Source: Fasciolopsis buskii (taxonomy: Eukaryota > Platyhelminthes > Trematoda > Plagiorchiida > Fasciolidae). Taken from it: 64,000 nucleotides of DNA. Under the pieces are notes generated by a model. That model saw only the letters and a list, made by a program, of their open reading frames with translations. It had not been told where the DNA came from and ran no database searches. Below are positions 34,970 to 47,150 of the stretch, one piece after another (position 1 is the stretch's first letter; every line of letters begins with the position of its first letter). Made by a program: the position numbers and the translations under genes. Location: positions 1 to 64,000 of the forward strand of contig LUCM01006828.1 of the NCBI GenBank assembly GCA_008360955.1, given 5' to 3'.

Positions 34970-37810
34970 TGGGATGGTCTGAAGATCTCCCTACTGGCAA
35001 AGACTACGCACGCGATCAAGCCCAATTAGGGATCGCCACAGGCTTCAATTTGTCAGAGTGCAAGGGCGATCCTTCCCATCTGGGGTATCCATGATCACGC
35101 TAGTCCAGGCTCACACTGGTCTTTCTGTTTCTTTACTTCTTAGATCGCTGATGCAACCGTTTTAAAGATCGCTGTCCCAGTGTGTGCTAGATCTTCTTAA
35201 TGATTTAGCACTTCGTGATGCATACAAACAAACGCAGAGATGACAGAAAATAAGCATTAGAACAACGAATGTTACCGAAGCCAACGACAGCAGTCACGTG
35301 CACCTGGTCGAAAATCAGCGATGTATTTTATTATGAAACGAAGAAAACTGAGATTGGGCTCAATTTCCAGAAGACTTAGCTTCGAATATTTCATAATTGA
35401 TTTGAGACACCATCAAAGGGACGGAGAAACTTCATCCCCTAAATTTGTATGGCAACTAATTCTGTTTGAGAACCGAACACTCGCCGGTTTGTCTTCGAGG
35501 GGTCCATAATTAGGGATGGTCAAATGGTTCATGAGATGGGTCAAATGAAAGTGAAATAACATACAAGTTGTTGTGAAAATTAACCCACAGTTTTCCAAGT
35601 TCATTTAATATTTTATTTTTTTCTCAATTCAATATTCAAATGGTACAGCCTCTCGATCATGAGTCTATTAGGTACGTCACGGAAACAGTATAGTAAGTAG
35701 TAAGCGATCTTGTCCATATGAAATGAGACACTGCCTCGTGTAACTATCAAATAAAAGAGCATTTTGTTAAGTTGACACAATCCAAAACAGTAACCAACTC
35801 TGCTATGACTATTCAGACTTTCACGTCACGTGAGTGCTACCGCTAGCAAACAACACCGATACAGTGACCTCACTGTATGACTTATGAATCACATATGTAT
35901 AGAAACATATACACAAAGAATATTAGACTTGATCGCGAAATCGACCTAATTGCTAAGAAAATACGACGTGAGAAACACAGGAAATATTTTGTGGTGATTA
36001 AAATCACACATTGTTAACATTGAACAAACATAGGTATACTTTGTTCCTAACATCTAACTAGAAGTGACTGAACCACACACTTATCGTAGCATGTAACTTT
36101 CATGATAATTTGGACGAAATTGTCAGTTTCACGAAGTTCAGTTCGAACAGAATCTTCTTGCTCTTGTGTACCGGTCATTGGGGCAACCGTGAAACACTGC
36201 TCAGTCGAGAAGAGTAAACCAATTAAAATCACAAGAAACAAAAAATAGGAAATCAAATAGATAGCAAAAGATATCCAAAAGCCAAACTAACTGCGATACT
36301 GTTTCCGCACTAGTTGTCATCAACTCCCCAATGGGCGGATCCGTAGTTTTCAATTGAGAAATCTAGCACGTCCTAGTTGACTAGTATTCCCATAGTTTCA
36401 TACCTTGTCATGCACTGACCACGTCTACCTATCATTGGACAGCAGCATTTACCAACGGAGTTTGTTTGGGGGTACGAGTAACGCGCCACGATCTCCGTTA
36501 CTCTCAACTATGAGCAAGACCTGAAGCGAATGATAATGAATGGAAATCGAAAGAAAAGAGCGTCGAGGTTGCCTCCCAAATATGGGTTTCAAATGAACAA
36601 GAAATAATTTGCCTCTCCTTTCGTCATTGACTTCAAATAGTAACACAACATGGCCCCGTCGAAATTGTCTATGACGAACAACTTCTCCGTATGAAGCGAA
36701 ACCAGTGAAAAAAGCTACAAACGTTTTTTTCCCCATAGTATTGCAGACCGGAACGTTAGCATTGCACGATGAAGCATTTCATTTGCCACAATTCTTCAGT
36801 TAATTTCGGCTGACGCGAACAACCATTCCGTGCCTTTGTTCCATCATCTGTTAGACTAGTTCCCTCGAGTTCTTTCGCGCAATAAATTCGCCGTGGCAAC
36901 CGAAATATCGATCGGTCGCGAACAATGTGGACAACGCTGTTATTGAATGTTACACAATTTGAGCACCATATCTAATGATGTGCATCACAGTCCTGTTCTT
37001 TAGAACGAAACACATTCAACTTATATTAAGTTGTGAACTTATGTAAGCGATTTGTCAAGGCGTTAACTCGAATTAGCCAAGTTATATCTATCACCCTATT
37101 TAGAAAACACGTGAAACTGAATACAGAGTGAAGCGAACAAAAGTATGTCTCATGGAAAATTTTCTATCACTGTATGTTTACTACTTCCCGAGATATAAAG
37201 TATCAGATCGATAGCCGGGACCGAAATAGTGAATAAGGGAAAAGAGAAAATATTCTTCACTTTTCTTCACTCGAACTTTGTGAGAATTAAAGTTACTCGA
37301 ACAACTACCACGAATCCGTATGATAGGCCTACATGCACGGTTACGTTATATGCTGCTGCTGAGTATGCCCGTGCGTATGCATGTCATGTTTTCCGTAATC
37401 GGAAGCAAACACAGAAACACACACACAAACGGCTGTTCCTGATATTGATCAGATTCTTTCTTAATAGAAAGCTTAAACAAATGTACTCAAAATCGATTAG
37501 GGTTTCCAGGAGATAAACAATGGTGTGATATGACAAAGAACAAGGACTTCAAACATAGTGGACAAAACAGGGAATGTGAATCTCACTCACTCACTCACAC
37601 ACATTCATTCATTGTTTCGATCATTCATTTACTTGATCAATTTTTGCGTATAACTACAAACTACGGAATTGGTTAACGCATAATAATATTCATAAAGTTT
37701 TGTTTAATCCCAAAGAATAAGATCGAAAATAAAGATCATTCTGTGCGGGTTGCAACTGGAAATAGTTTACACGGACTCAAATTATGTGTATTATTTTGAT
37801 CCAAGTGTAA
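34970..37810. other. no gene recognised apart from a possible membrane-helix exon
   Basis: Short frames only. The minus-strand frame at 36449-36736 (95 codons) has no known motif. See the separate entry for 36047-36280. Confidence 0.45.
36047..36280 (-). CDS. candidate exon with one membrane helix
   Basis: Minus-strand frame following possible acceptors (CGCAG or CGCAGTTAG near 36285) encodes a hydrophobic stretch of about 25 residues ending ISYFLFLVILIGLLFS, then a polar Glu/Thr-rich stretch and several Cys to a stop at 36047. It could be a signal anchor or transmembrane exon. There is no ATG in frame and no strong donor. Family unknown; a chance frame cannot be excluded. Confidence 0.2.
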   Translation of the reverse strand, partial: FWISFAIYLISYFLFLVILIGLLFSTEQCFTVAPMTGTQEQEDSVRTELRETDNFVQIIMKVTCYDKCVVQSLLVRC

Positions 37811-37815
37811 AACCA

Positions 37816-37892
37816 GTTGACCCTGACAGGACTCGAACCCGCGCGCATGCCAACTGAATCAAGCAATTCCCACTAGTTCACTGTCCTCCCTT
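37816..37892 (-). repeat. tRNA-like fragment, probably a second SINE type
   Basis: The minus strand contains TGAACTAGTGGG (box A-like, 37869-37880), then GCATGCGCGC, then GGGTTCGAGTCC (box B-like, 37829-37840) and CTGTCAGGGTCAAC. The spacing fits a pol III internal promoter. The acceptor and anticodon arms do not pair well, so it is unlikely to be a working tRNA gene. The head differs from the 23917/34960/39241 family, although both have GTCAAC shortly after box B. Confidence 0.5.
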
Positions 37893-38523
37893 TGTACTTG
37901 CTATTCGCAACAAGGTTCGCATAAAGCATTTACTTCATTAAGAATCTCGAAAAAATTTCAAAAACTCCTCTCTGGTTGATTGGAGCTAATGGGAAGCAAC
38001 AGAATTTTGTGAGAAATCGCGAGATTCATTTTGGGGCAACGAGTCCGGTAGTCACTGTGTCCACATTTCACGTTTTACTTGTCTCTCTACTAGCTCCCAA
38101 TATTCCATATGCGTTTGTATTCCCTGTATTCCGTTCAAACACACTTTAAGAAACTAAAGCATGGAATAGTAGGTTGAAAGGCTGGGCTATCCGGACTAGC
38201 TGTCAAAGTTCCGTCTAGCATTGTCAACGCCACATAATATAGGGCCCTTGTAGATCTCTGACCTTAACACGATCACGCATCACTTATCCCTTACAGGAAG
38301 ATTAACTCCAATGATAGACATATTCTGTGGAGGAGAAACAATAAAACAGCTTTATAAAGTTCCCGTAGTCATTAACTGGTAAGTGTATTATTGACAATGC
38401 ATGATGCATCGATCTCGTGACCAAAACGAAACTGAGGACACTCAAAGCACATCAATCATCAAGAGGATAGGCTGGACAAGCAAGCTAATTTGGGCTCATT
38501 CGCTGATTCCAATTTCAGACATT

Positions 38524-38525
<2 letters not shown>

Positions 38526-38564
<39 letters not shown>
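38526..38564. repeat. (AT)n microsatellite
   Basis: About 19 AT units. Confidence 0.95.
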
Positions 38565-38566
<2 letters not shown>

Positions 38567-38596
38567 TTCTTTCTCTCATCTAGATACTACTTAACG

Positions 38597-38598
<2 letters not shown>

Positions 38599-38654
<56 letters not shown>
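38599..38654. repeat. (TA)n microsatellite
   Basis: About 28 TA units, separated from the previous AT array by 34 non-repetitive bases. Confidence 0.95.
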
Positions 38655-38656
<2 letters not shown>

Positions 38657-39240
38657 ACAGCATGCGCTGGAAATTTAAAATCCAACGTACAGTAAGGGAA
38701 GTTGGATGATACCATCTGATGACATCATTATCAAGATGTTTGACGCCTAAGCACACACACACACACACACTGCTTGTGATGAGAATCGCCCCAGAAATGA
38801 TCATTCTCGACTAAGGATTGGACGCTAGCAAAAAATGTCACGGGAAGCATAGCGTAACCCAAAATGACAAGTGCGGTCAGGGTAGAAATACGCACATCAT
38901 GAAATACTGCATCTGCTTTCCTAAGGTAAATGAAGGAAGAAAAGGATATGTTGGAGATAGCAGCCTGTACGAATTGTTTGTTTTGTTGCAAATTAAATAG
39001 CACTGCAGAAATCTGCATATAACCAAAGAAAGAAGAAAAAACAGAGTTGGTGAACTGATGTAACCAAGTTACCACTGTGATTGATTCAGACTGTCACATT
39101 GAATCTGATCTATTCTTTGGTCCATATGAAAGGCATGATATCTTGCACTAGTTCCCAAATTACCCTGGCAAAATGCTCAACTTCTGTGTGAGCACACATT
39201 GGAGTTTTCCAGGGCAAATATTCTTAGACAAATCTGAAAA

Positions 39241-39413
39241 CCGGCGGTGGCCAAACGGATAAGTTTGCGGCGTTTGGACGTGAAGCTCGCGGGTTCGAAT
39301 CCTCCCACCGTCGGTCAACTTCCCCACTTGGCAGCCCTCATGTTTGTCGCGGTCTCCTTCCTGAAACTTGGTGTACATTGCTGTCTCATTATTAAAGGAA
39401 ATAAAAAATAAAG
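39241..39413 (+). mobile_element. tRNA-derived SINE, copy 3 (most complete)
   Basis: Starts CCGGCGGTGGCCAAACGGAT, with box A-like TGGCCAAACGG (39248-39258), box B-like GGGTTCGAATCC (39291-39302), then CACCGTCGG, which can pair with the first seven bases (CCGGCGG, one G-T pair) as an acceptor-like stem. The body has CAACTTCCCCACTTGGCAGC and CTCCTTCCTGAAACTTGGTG. The 3' end is CATTGCTGTCTCATTATTAA then AGGAAATAAAAAATAAAG, shared with copy 2. No obvious target-site duplication. Pol III transcription and mobilisation by a resident LINE are inferred from family knowledge. Confidence 0.8.
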
Positions 39414-39419
39414 AGATGT

Positions 39420-40855
39420 ATTGTTTCTTGAGATCAACACTTTCGAGTACGGAGCAAGGAAAAATATTCCGTTTTCCAGTTGTCCTTGTTTTGTATTTGA
39501 TATCGATTTTTAGCTAGGTTTATTCGAAATCATTATCAACAATAGCATCAGCGCATATTAGTTCAACTGGAACGGGAATCCACAGTGCATGAATGCAACA
39601 GACAAAAGCAATCGGTGAGCTGTTCACAAAGTTTCACAAAGTAAAGAATGGTATACGAGTTAAACCCAACATGTGATCCCCCGTTTACTTCCACAACTCA
39701 ACTTTCCTTAGGAACAGATCACAACCGTTTTTTTTTTCGGAAGCCAGCATCATTTTCCAGCTTTGACCATTGCATACCGGATCTGTGTCTGAGAGTAAAA
39801 ACTGACACGGATCAATATAAAATATCAAAAGAATACTATCTCGACCACTGCATCAACTGACCTATTTATATACTAATAATCTGAGCCATTTAACATTAAT
39901 GATTGTTTCAGCTGATTTCCTGGTATGTTCTGCATGAACTAATTCAATTTCCTGTAAACGTGTTATTGTTGTCATAGAGCTTTCAGTTTGTCCAGCTGTC
40001 GACTACCCTTCCCATAGAAATATTATGAATCAATTGTTGATATCAAATCCCAAGTTGTCTCTTTCAATAAGGGTATATATATATATACTGTATACGCCTA
40101 TCGAACTTCGACGAATTCGTAACCCGACTATTTTCCCTGCAAATCTACCAGGGATCCACCACCAAGTCGACATGAGTTGTACTCAATGAATTGTGCTCTA
40201 GCTTCAGCTAACGATCCCGTGCACGACAGCGCTTTAATTTCCCAACACATATAGCCAATCTAGAGGTATACAGCTTCCAACAGCTATCAAGTTTGTTGGA
40301 AGTAAAGATAAATTTGTACCATTAGGTCTCCATACCGACTAAGCAGACACCATCCGTTTTGTACACTAATAGGAAAGAAGGCATTTCAATTTGGCGCCAT
40401 CGAAATCACATAAATTATCTGTGTGTACTTGTATGCATTCTTGCTAATATGACACGAAATAATATGGCTAAGTGGTTACAAGATACAATCAAACCCTATG
40501 GCGTTTACCCACACATACGCACAGAGATTTACATTTTTTTAACTGAAAAATACTGCTAGCGTCAGGTGTGGATAATTCACCATTTCTCGCCACATCTCTG
40601 CTAATTGATTCCCACTACAAACCGTAGATTGGGAACCGATAACTGGTACTAACTTGACACCCATATGTAATAGAATATATATACATATATATGTATATAT
40701 ATGTATATAGTACCAAAAAATTTCCCAAATTCAAACGCTGAATTCTTGTAAGTCATGTTGTATTTGTTGGGACTGAATTATCACGCTCTTTGTCATGTGA
40801 TTTTGAAAAAGACTGCGCTCAAAGTCACATGCAGATGAGTGAGATTGTCTGAGTG
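39420..40855. other. no gene recognised
   Basis: Short frames and AT-rich patches (for example 40073-40088 and 40674-40711). Nothing recognised. Confidence 0.5.
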
Positions 40856-40863
40856 GATCGACT

Positions 40864-41040
40864 TTGTTCCATTGTCGGATCGATGACACCTGGCACAATT
40901 TCATGTTAGCTTTCAGGCAATGTAGACTGCGCGGATGGAATCACCGGGACTCAGTAACGCATTTATTTGCCTGCCTACTTCTAGATAAGGGACAGTCCAA
41001 AACCGTAACGAAAGGGATATCGCCACCATTCAGAGATGAT
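40864..41040 (+). other. possible retroelement gag-like fragment
   Basis: The plus-strand frame reads DDTWHNFMLAFRQCRLRGWN and continues with a Leu-rich helix and Lys-rich end. This resembles the W-x-x-F...F-x-x-C...W pattern in capsid regions of gypsy-type Gag proteins. It is short, isolated and has no zinc knuckle, so the call is weak. Confidence 0.25.
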
Positions 41041-41049
41041 CATCTTAAG

Positions 41050-41830
41050 AAAAAGAACTTTTGATAGACTAAAAGAATGTGAAAAAGGGGATATTTGAGC
41101 ACATAATTGTCAAAGTACCTAATGTTGACGTAAGAAGTTTGGCGAGGTGGATCCAAGCGTATGAGCACGACGGCGACTATATATCTTATCCGAGGAGTGA
41201 ATGGTGAATAAAGATCTCTGGAAAAAAGAGATTTCGTTTGCAAAAAATAGTAAGTCAGACCACTAATCTTCCAAGGAAACAACGCACGTCCCATAGTGTA
41301 AGAATCGTAGTAGGAACACGGACGGGCTATATGCTTCCATAGCCACATACGTCCTCGGATTGGAACGTATTCGGCCGACTTAAAGTCAACGTACCAAAAA
41401 AAGTCCGGTCTGTTGTAGGTGCTTGAGACGGACCAACGACTTACCGGTCTATATATGTCATTTGACTTTCTCATAGTGTATTGTTATTCATATTTTGTAT
41501 CACTGACGTTCTCACAGACATGTATGTAACCGTCCCTGGCACAGGAATCGGATATTTTAAACGGGCCATTCATTTTTGATCTACATAGAGACCAAAAACC
41601 GGTTCACAGATCAAGTGGCATTGGAATCACGTTGAAACAAGCAAACAGTAGGGTAGAAAAAGAAAGAAAAAGGAGCCTTATATCGAGATAATCATGCATA
41701 TGCGGACTTTCCAGCTCTCTACCATACTGTCCACAACCATCCATCGGGACCATTGATTCATCCATGAGTTTGATATCGCCTGGTTATCCAAAATGAAGTT
41801 ACTCCATCTCAGACCTTTGATCTAACATCT
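41050..41830. other. unassigned; long minus-strand frame
   Basis: A 144-codon minus-strand frame at 41040-41474 has no recognisable motif. It contains a good donor-like CCG|GTAAGT near 41433 and a strong acceptor-like CTTTTTTCCAG before 41217, but the exon that these would define ends in a stop. About one frame of this length is expected by chance. Confidence 0.3.
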
Positions 41831-41835
41831 CGACT

Positions 41836-42285
41836 TCAAACCCGGCGGGACGATCTGAGGATATCATAACCACTGGGGGCCGGTGACTGATGGCGTCGTT
41901 TGTAGGCTTTTAGAACAGAGCTAGACACCCCGGGGTGACTCGGAGACCTCTTTGCCGCAGATGTCGATGAGCACAGTGTCATACGCTTCGTGCGCTGCCC
42001 CTGATTACTTTTGACTGAAGGCTTAGGCATCTACTTCAGAGTGACCATTGAAGGTCAGTCAAACTGGTGGAGAGCGCCGGGCATTCGCCATCGCTCTCGC
42101 ACTTTAGCAGGAACACCTCTGCTACGAAAATGCAGTGCATAGGACATCCGAAGCAGAGACATGGTCATTTGGAAGCCGCTCTGATCGAGTAGGCAGCTCG
42201 AAACCTGAGACATCCATCGTCGATCATTCCAAAGCTTGGAAATGACTTCAGTTTTTGAGGTAGACAATGCTATCAACTGTTCCAT
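41836..42285 (-). pseudogene. degenerate open frame, unknown, two in-frame stops
   Basis: Minus-strand frames 42285-42055 and 42030-41836 are in the same phase, separated only by two stops. The first part is mixed in composition; the second is Ser/Lys/Arg-rich (SPSHPGVSSSVLKAYKRRHQ). It could be a decayed retroelement ORF or a processed pseudogene. I do not recognise the family. Confidence 0.3.
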
Positions 42286-42289
42286 AAAC

Positions 42290-44830
42290 GAATTCCGGTC
42301 ATGGGTTAGATTGAAGCCTCTGATCGAACTGAGTTTCCTATTTGGGTTGCAAATAGTCTGTCACCACTACCTTAGGTGAAAGCCTAACAGGCACGTTGTG
42401 CTAATGATGACAAATATTTTAATCTCAAAAATAAAAGTTTATCTTTTAATTGTTAGTATTTTTCTAATTCCTTAGCGCATAGGTGGAATATACCACGATC
42501 TGGAATAGGAATAGGTTTTGTCAAGTTCCTAATTATTCGTTGTTGTGACATGCACAAGGCCACAACTTGGGCCTAATGCTCCTTTTGGGAGTACTGGTAG
42601 TCACAATTGTAAGAACTTTGCCATACCAAACGACATTATCTACACTCATAGATGACCCTCATCGATAATCTTTGTTCATGAAACCGTGTCGGAGTCAAAG
42701 AATAGGACGGCATGAAAACCTCGGACTGCATAAACGGTGAGGCTAGGAGGTTTTATGAACGGCACGATCTTCCCACCGGATGACTGAAAAGATCTGTAAG
42801 ATAGGTCAACGTCGCCTGGCAAGAGGCATGAGTTCATTGGAAATAATTTTTCGTCTACAAGAATTCCACGTGAAACTTGACTTTTCCTCTACATGTTACG
42901 ATTGATTTTGTTACTAGTTTCAGTAATATTGCTACTATTATCATTAGTCTTATTAATTTTATTATCACGTTAATTTCGTTCCGTTGAGAATTGTATTTTG
43001 AGGCGCCAACTCAAACTAGAGCATCTGAGTAGAAGCTTGGTGACCATAGTAACTCCGCGGAACTAAATGTCTAGGGCGATTTACAAACACTACCGTATGA
43101 CTGTTTGACTAACTGGGATGGAACTCGTCCTATTCACAACGTCTAGTGATGACATTTCATGCCAAGTGTTATTCAAATTTATGATACGCTCAATTTGTTT
43201 GCAACTGAACAGATACGATAGAGATAAGATGCAAGGATAAAAATAAACGCAAACTAGAGAATTTTGTCCCGCCCACTACGAATGCCTTGAAAAAAAAACC
43301 TTCAATCTCTTCTCTTAGAATATGGCACAATAGACAAGAAAGACCCAGTAGTGGTAGTTATGCGGTCTAACTAGTCGAATTTGCTTTTCGAATAACTAAT
43401 AATTAAAGTTAAAATTTGTGCGGTCGCATGAATCCATCCCCCCCCCACCGGCTCGCGTCCTTTCATAAGGATTGAGATTTATAGTTGATGGCTTTCAAGT
43501 CAGTCATAATTATAATAATAGAAAGCAAAATTCTTCAACCCCGTTTATCTTTTTTGCGGCTCACGAACGAAGTGGCAATCAATAAAAGGTAACTAAATGG
43601 GCAACCGGTGATACTTGGATCCGGGATGGGAAACGGCGATTAGTGCAGTTGTATCCGCATTGACAAAATGTAATTACCACTATTCCCATTAACCACATGG
43701 ATTATATGAAACTTTCTGTTGATAAAAAAACCGATTACGTTCTTGTTCGTTCGATTTTCTGCATGAAAACCAAAGGACCAAAAAACTGCTACCATCGGAA
43801 ATTTAAACTGATTGGTAGTTATCAAAAGGAAGCAAATTGTATACAAACTTAAAAAAGGGATATCTTAGCCATCTACAGCATTACACAATCAGTTCGCCTT
43901 AACAGTAGCAAGATTTTTGAAACGAGAAATCACTGATCAGCCTTAAGTTAAACTTCATGAAACCATATTGGCAATCATTATTGTTGAAGCAAAGGGAAGA
44001 CGATCATCTAGTTTGAAGATAGTATTTACCTTACTCAGATTGAAAGAGGCTATAAGACCAAAGTGAGTATCAGAGAGGAAAGTGAGTGGTATGCATAACT
44101 GCCCGTATTTTTCATATTTATTTCCAAATTTTTACTCCATATCTTCGTAAGATCATTTTCAGTTTACGGTTTATAGTTTGGTTGCCGTGCAACTGAATCG
44201 AATATAAAGACCATACAGCATTTGGATCAATAACTTTAGTTCTGAATCCTGCTCTTAATAGTGCTTCGGTGACAACAATTCACAGATAATGGCTCCAAAC
44301 AATAAGATCCCCACCATGCTCAACTAGTGATTCGTAAAAGCGCAGAGTATTCTCAAGTGAAATACAAAAGAACATCAAAAATCGTGGCGTTGTGCAGGAC
44401 TTATTCCAGTTGGAATTGGGTACCGTGGTGACGTTTCGCGCGTTCGTGAAAACTACTCTGGCTCTCTGTCGATTATCTAATTCTCAGGAAAACTGCACGC
44501 CTTGGAACCAAGCTGGTTTAGGGGTTTTATCGACCACATCCCCGGACGACACGTGTTAGAAAACAGATATACTTAACGCAGGTTCATGATGATAATCTTT
44601 CCTCACCTAAAATCGATGTTCAACTCAGCCAAACTCACAGAACTACCTCCCTTTAGAAGACAAGCCGTAGAAATCCACTTATCTTCTTCCATCCCAATAG
44701 TTTAATGGCCGTAGTCGAGTGCGTAATTATTGCCCTCTTTCATCCATGTTCTCCCTAGAAAAGCTGTCCTCTTTTGCCTTTTCTTTTCAACTTTGGAACT
44801 GAGACGTTTGCGGAAATCGCTGTCTCTCTC
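42290..44830. other. no gene recognised
   Basis: Only short frames. AT-rich trinucleotide-like patches at 42920-42975 and a short C run at 43438-43446. Nothing recognised. Confidence 0.5.
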
Positions 44831-44839
44831 TTTATATGA

Positions 44840-45500
44840 AACTAATGGCATTCATATTTGATCGGACTGTAAACTGTGGGGCTTGGAATATGCACGTGGT
44901 TTTGATTGAAAACGTAAATTCGTTTCAAGTGATTTTCAGCCGTCCGAACGATAGTCAATGCGTCCTGCACTTTAAAAGTGAAAACTGCTGGACTGGTTCT
45001 CAGAGGAAAAGAGCTGGGTAAAATACATCGGTCTTATTATCCGGGTGGTTAAACAGCAAAAAGCAATGCTATTTTGGATGAAGTGTTGCCCCCCAATACA
45101 GAGCGCCAAATTCGTTTTCGTCAGTTTAAGGTATATACAGCATGAACGTGAGATCCGGGTATCAATCAGAGGTCGCGCTTACATTGTGACAGTGAGATTG
45201 ATCGTGCTGTATGGCTTAGAAACGGCTGCTGTGGAAAGATGTACGGAGACCGGTATCGTCTCAACCCTAATATATTCGTGGTAATGCTAGAACATGGTGG
45301 GAATTTTTTCAGCAGCTTTGAGATAAGGCTTACGGAACCTGGTCACATGACTGAATCAAGAGAACAGACCGTGAACTTGAAGGGATTAAGGAGGCTTGGA
45401 CGAGTAACGCAGGTTCGCTGATCGACATCCTCGGTTTACGCTGCTGTCCGATACAGATGATAATTGGAGGATGGGTAGAGAGCGTTAGTTCACGACACAG
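44840..45500 (+). mobile_element. RTE-type LINE fragment (thumb region)
   Basis: The plus strand shows VSIRGRAYIVTVRLIVLYGLET at 45150-45226, matching the RTE block KGRVYxAxVRSVLLYGxETW. An eroded KYIGLII (family KYLGSxI) lies near 45018 and DEVLPPNTERQIRF near 45078, the expected place for DEVxxRIxKAR. Downstream reads a weak RLNPNIFVV/MLEH region. There are several frameshifts and stops, and no RT catalytic box is seen. Confidence 0.6.
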
Positions 45501-47075
45501 TAAAAAGCTACACAAACTTTAATCAGTGAGCCATTCCAAAAAGACCCGACTAGGGTCTCCAGTTGAGTTCATAAGATGGTTGCAAAAATTACGGCATATG
45601 GCGAAATGCTGCAATCAGTGGCTTACATTCATTCGAGATTTTTCTCCATTTACATAATTCCTAATTGCATTGCATCAGGTTCTTTCTTTCATCTATTTGT
45701 CTGGTTTACTCTACTTATGAATAGTCAATACTGTGACATAACCATCAAGCCCAGAGCACATCAGTACAAGTTTAATGAATGCTGAATCTGAACTGAACTG
45801 GAGAAAATCGTGATAGGATCCGCTTAAAGTTCCCCGCAAGTGTAACCAAACCCGAAGACTTCAAATGATTTCCGCCCCGCTGTTAGCTAAACAAGACGGA
45901 GCTTTTCAAGAAACAGTTTTCCCTATGGAATTATAAAACAAAAACGTCCTTTGACCAGCTTTGTTCAACCGGTAACCATTATGATTTCATAGTTATAGTT
46001 GCTACCAAGTAACGTCGTCTCGACCGAAATAAAGTAAACAGAAGTACGAAAAAAAACCAATAAATTTAAGGGGACCGAGAAACAGTTTCGTGGAAGGTAC
46101 ATCACAAGTCATGATGATCGGTCACATTCCTCTGAGTATATAAATATATAAATATATATATATGCTGGGCTACACCCTCCAAAACAAAACCGGGGCATCT
46201 CGTTCAGTAGAGATACAAAACCCACGTAGAACTGACGATAATTGACACACACAGCACAAAGCTCGCCTAACCCAACCCGCAGTGTATTGAAAAACAGCAA
46301 TTCCCAGCAGACCAACATTGAACAAACGTAAACGGCAGCGTGAAGACTGTACATAAATAAGTAACTAATACTAGAAAAGATGAAAACATCGTGTGTATCA
46401 AATTTTGCATAACTCAGGCGTCTCTAGGAAGCAACAACACAGTGAAAAACTTAGCAATTAAGATTACTGTCTTTAGCCAATGAATCATTCATCAACCTCA
46501 AAACTTTTTCCAGGCTTAGATCGACTAAATCTTAGATCCCTCTTGAAATGTTTTATGCCACAAACATTCTACCGAGAAGATTTAAACACAACTGCGGAAA
46601 TGAATCATTTGCTCCAGTTTATCAAAAAGTTAGTACGCCACTACCAATTTTAATGCCGTTGATATGTGTACAGAACGAAGCCAGCTTAGCAAGCCCAAAG
46701 TTGCATGTCATGATGGACTATATCCCATTGCACTTGGGAAATTTATTAGATGTTTAACAAAACGACCTGTCCTGCTTTCTAACAGGTACATTGGGAAAAA
46801 TTACCGGACAGTAAGTGAAGAGCTGCGTGCATTACTTTCATGTCTAAAAAGAGTTCCGTGGAATTAAAACAAACTGTCCGCATACACTTTGGTAAAAATG
46901 TGTGAAAGATTCATTCCCTCCGGTGTTATATACCTGATTTTTCGGACTGAACTCATTTTCCCTATCACGAAGACCCTAAGTACCTGCATATTTGATCAAT
47001 CACACCTTCGGACTGATGCAACTAGAAAAGAACATCGGTTTCATTAGTTTTCTTGAAGTAATCAGTCCCATCCTG

Positions 47076-47105
<30 letters not shown>
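45500..47105. other. no gene recognised
   Basis: Short frames only, with AT-rich patches at 46138-46163. The two overlapping plus-strand frames at 46548-46867 have no recognisable motif. Confidence 0.5.

Positions 47106-47109
<4 letters not shown>
47080..47109. repeat. (AT)n microsatellite
   Basis: About 15 AT units, immediately upstream of the shared motif at 47112. Confidence 0.95.
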
Positions 47110-47111
<2 letters not shown>

Positions 47112-47150
47112 CGGCTTGAAAACAAGCGTCGGACCAATATAACAACATTT
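47112..47150 (+). repeat. short dispersed repeat, copy A
   Basis: CGGCTTGAAAACAAGCGTCG followed by GACCAATATAACAACATTTA recurs at 54626-54668 with a few changes (CGGCTCGAAAACAAGCGTGG, then TGCCAATACAACAACATATA). The start can form a small hairpin, GCTTG/CAAGC. Family unknown. Confidence 0.55.

Larger units (their letters stand above)
37900..39240. other. no gene recognised; AT and CA microsatellites
   Basis: Apart from the arrays listed separately and (CA)n at 38752-38771, no motif is seen on either strand. Confidence 0.5.

Noticed and set aside
41119..41217. Exon between a strong acceptor (CTTTTTTCCAG) and donor (TAG|GTACTT)
   Set aside because: The most coding-like frame ends in a stop at the donor and no neighbouring exon was found.
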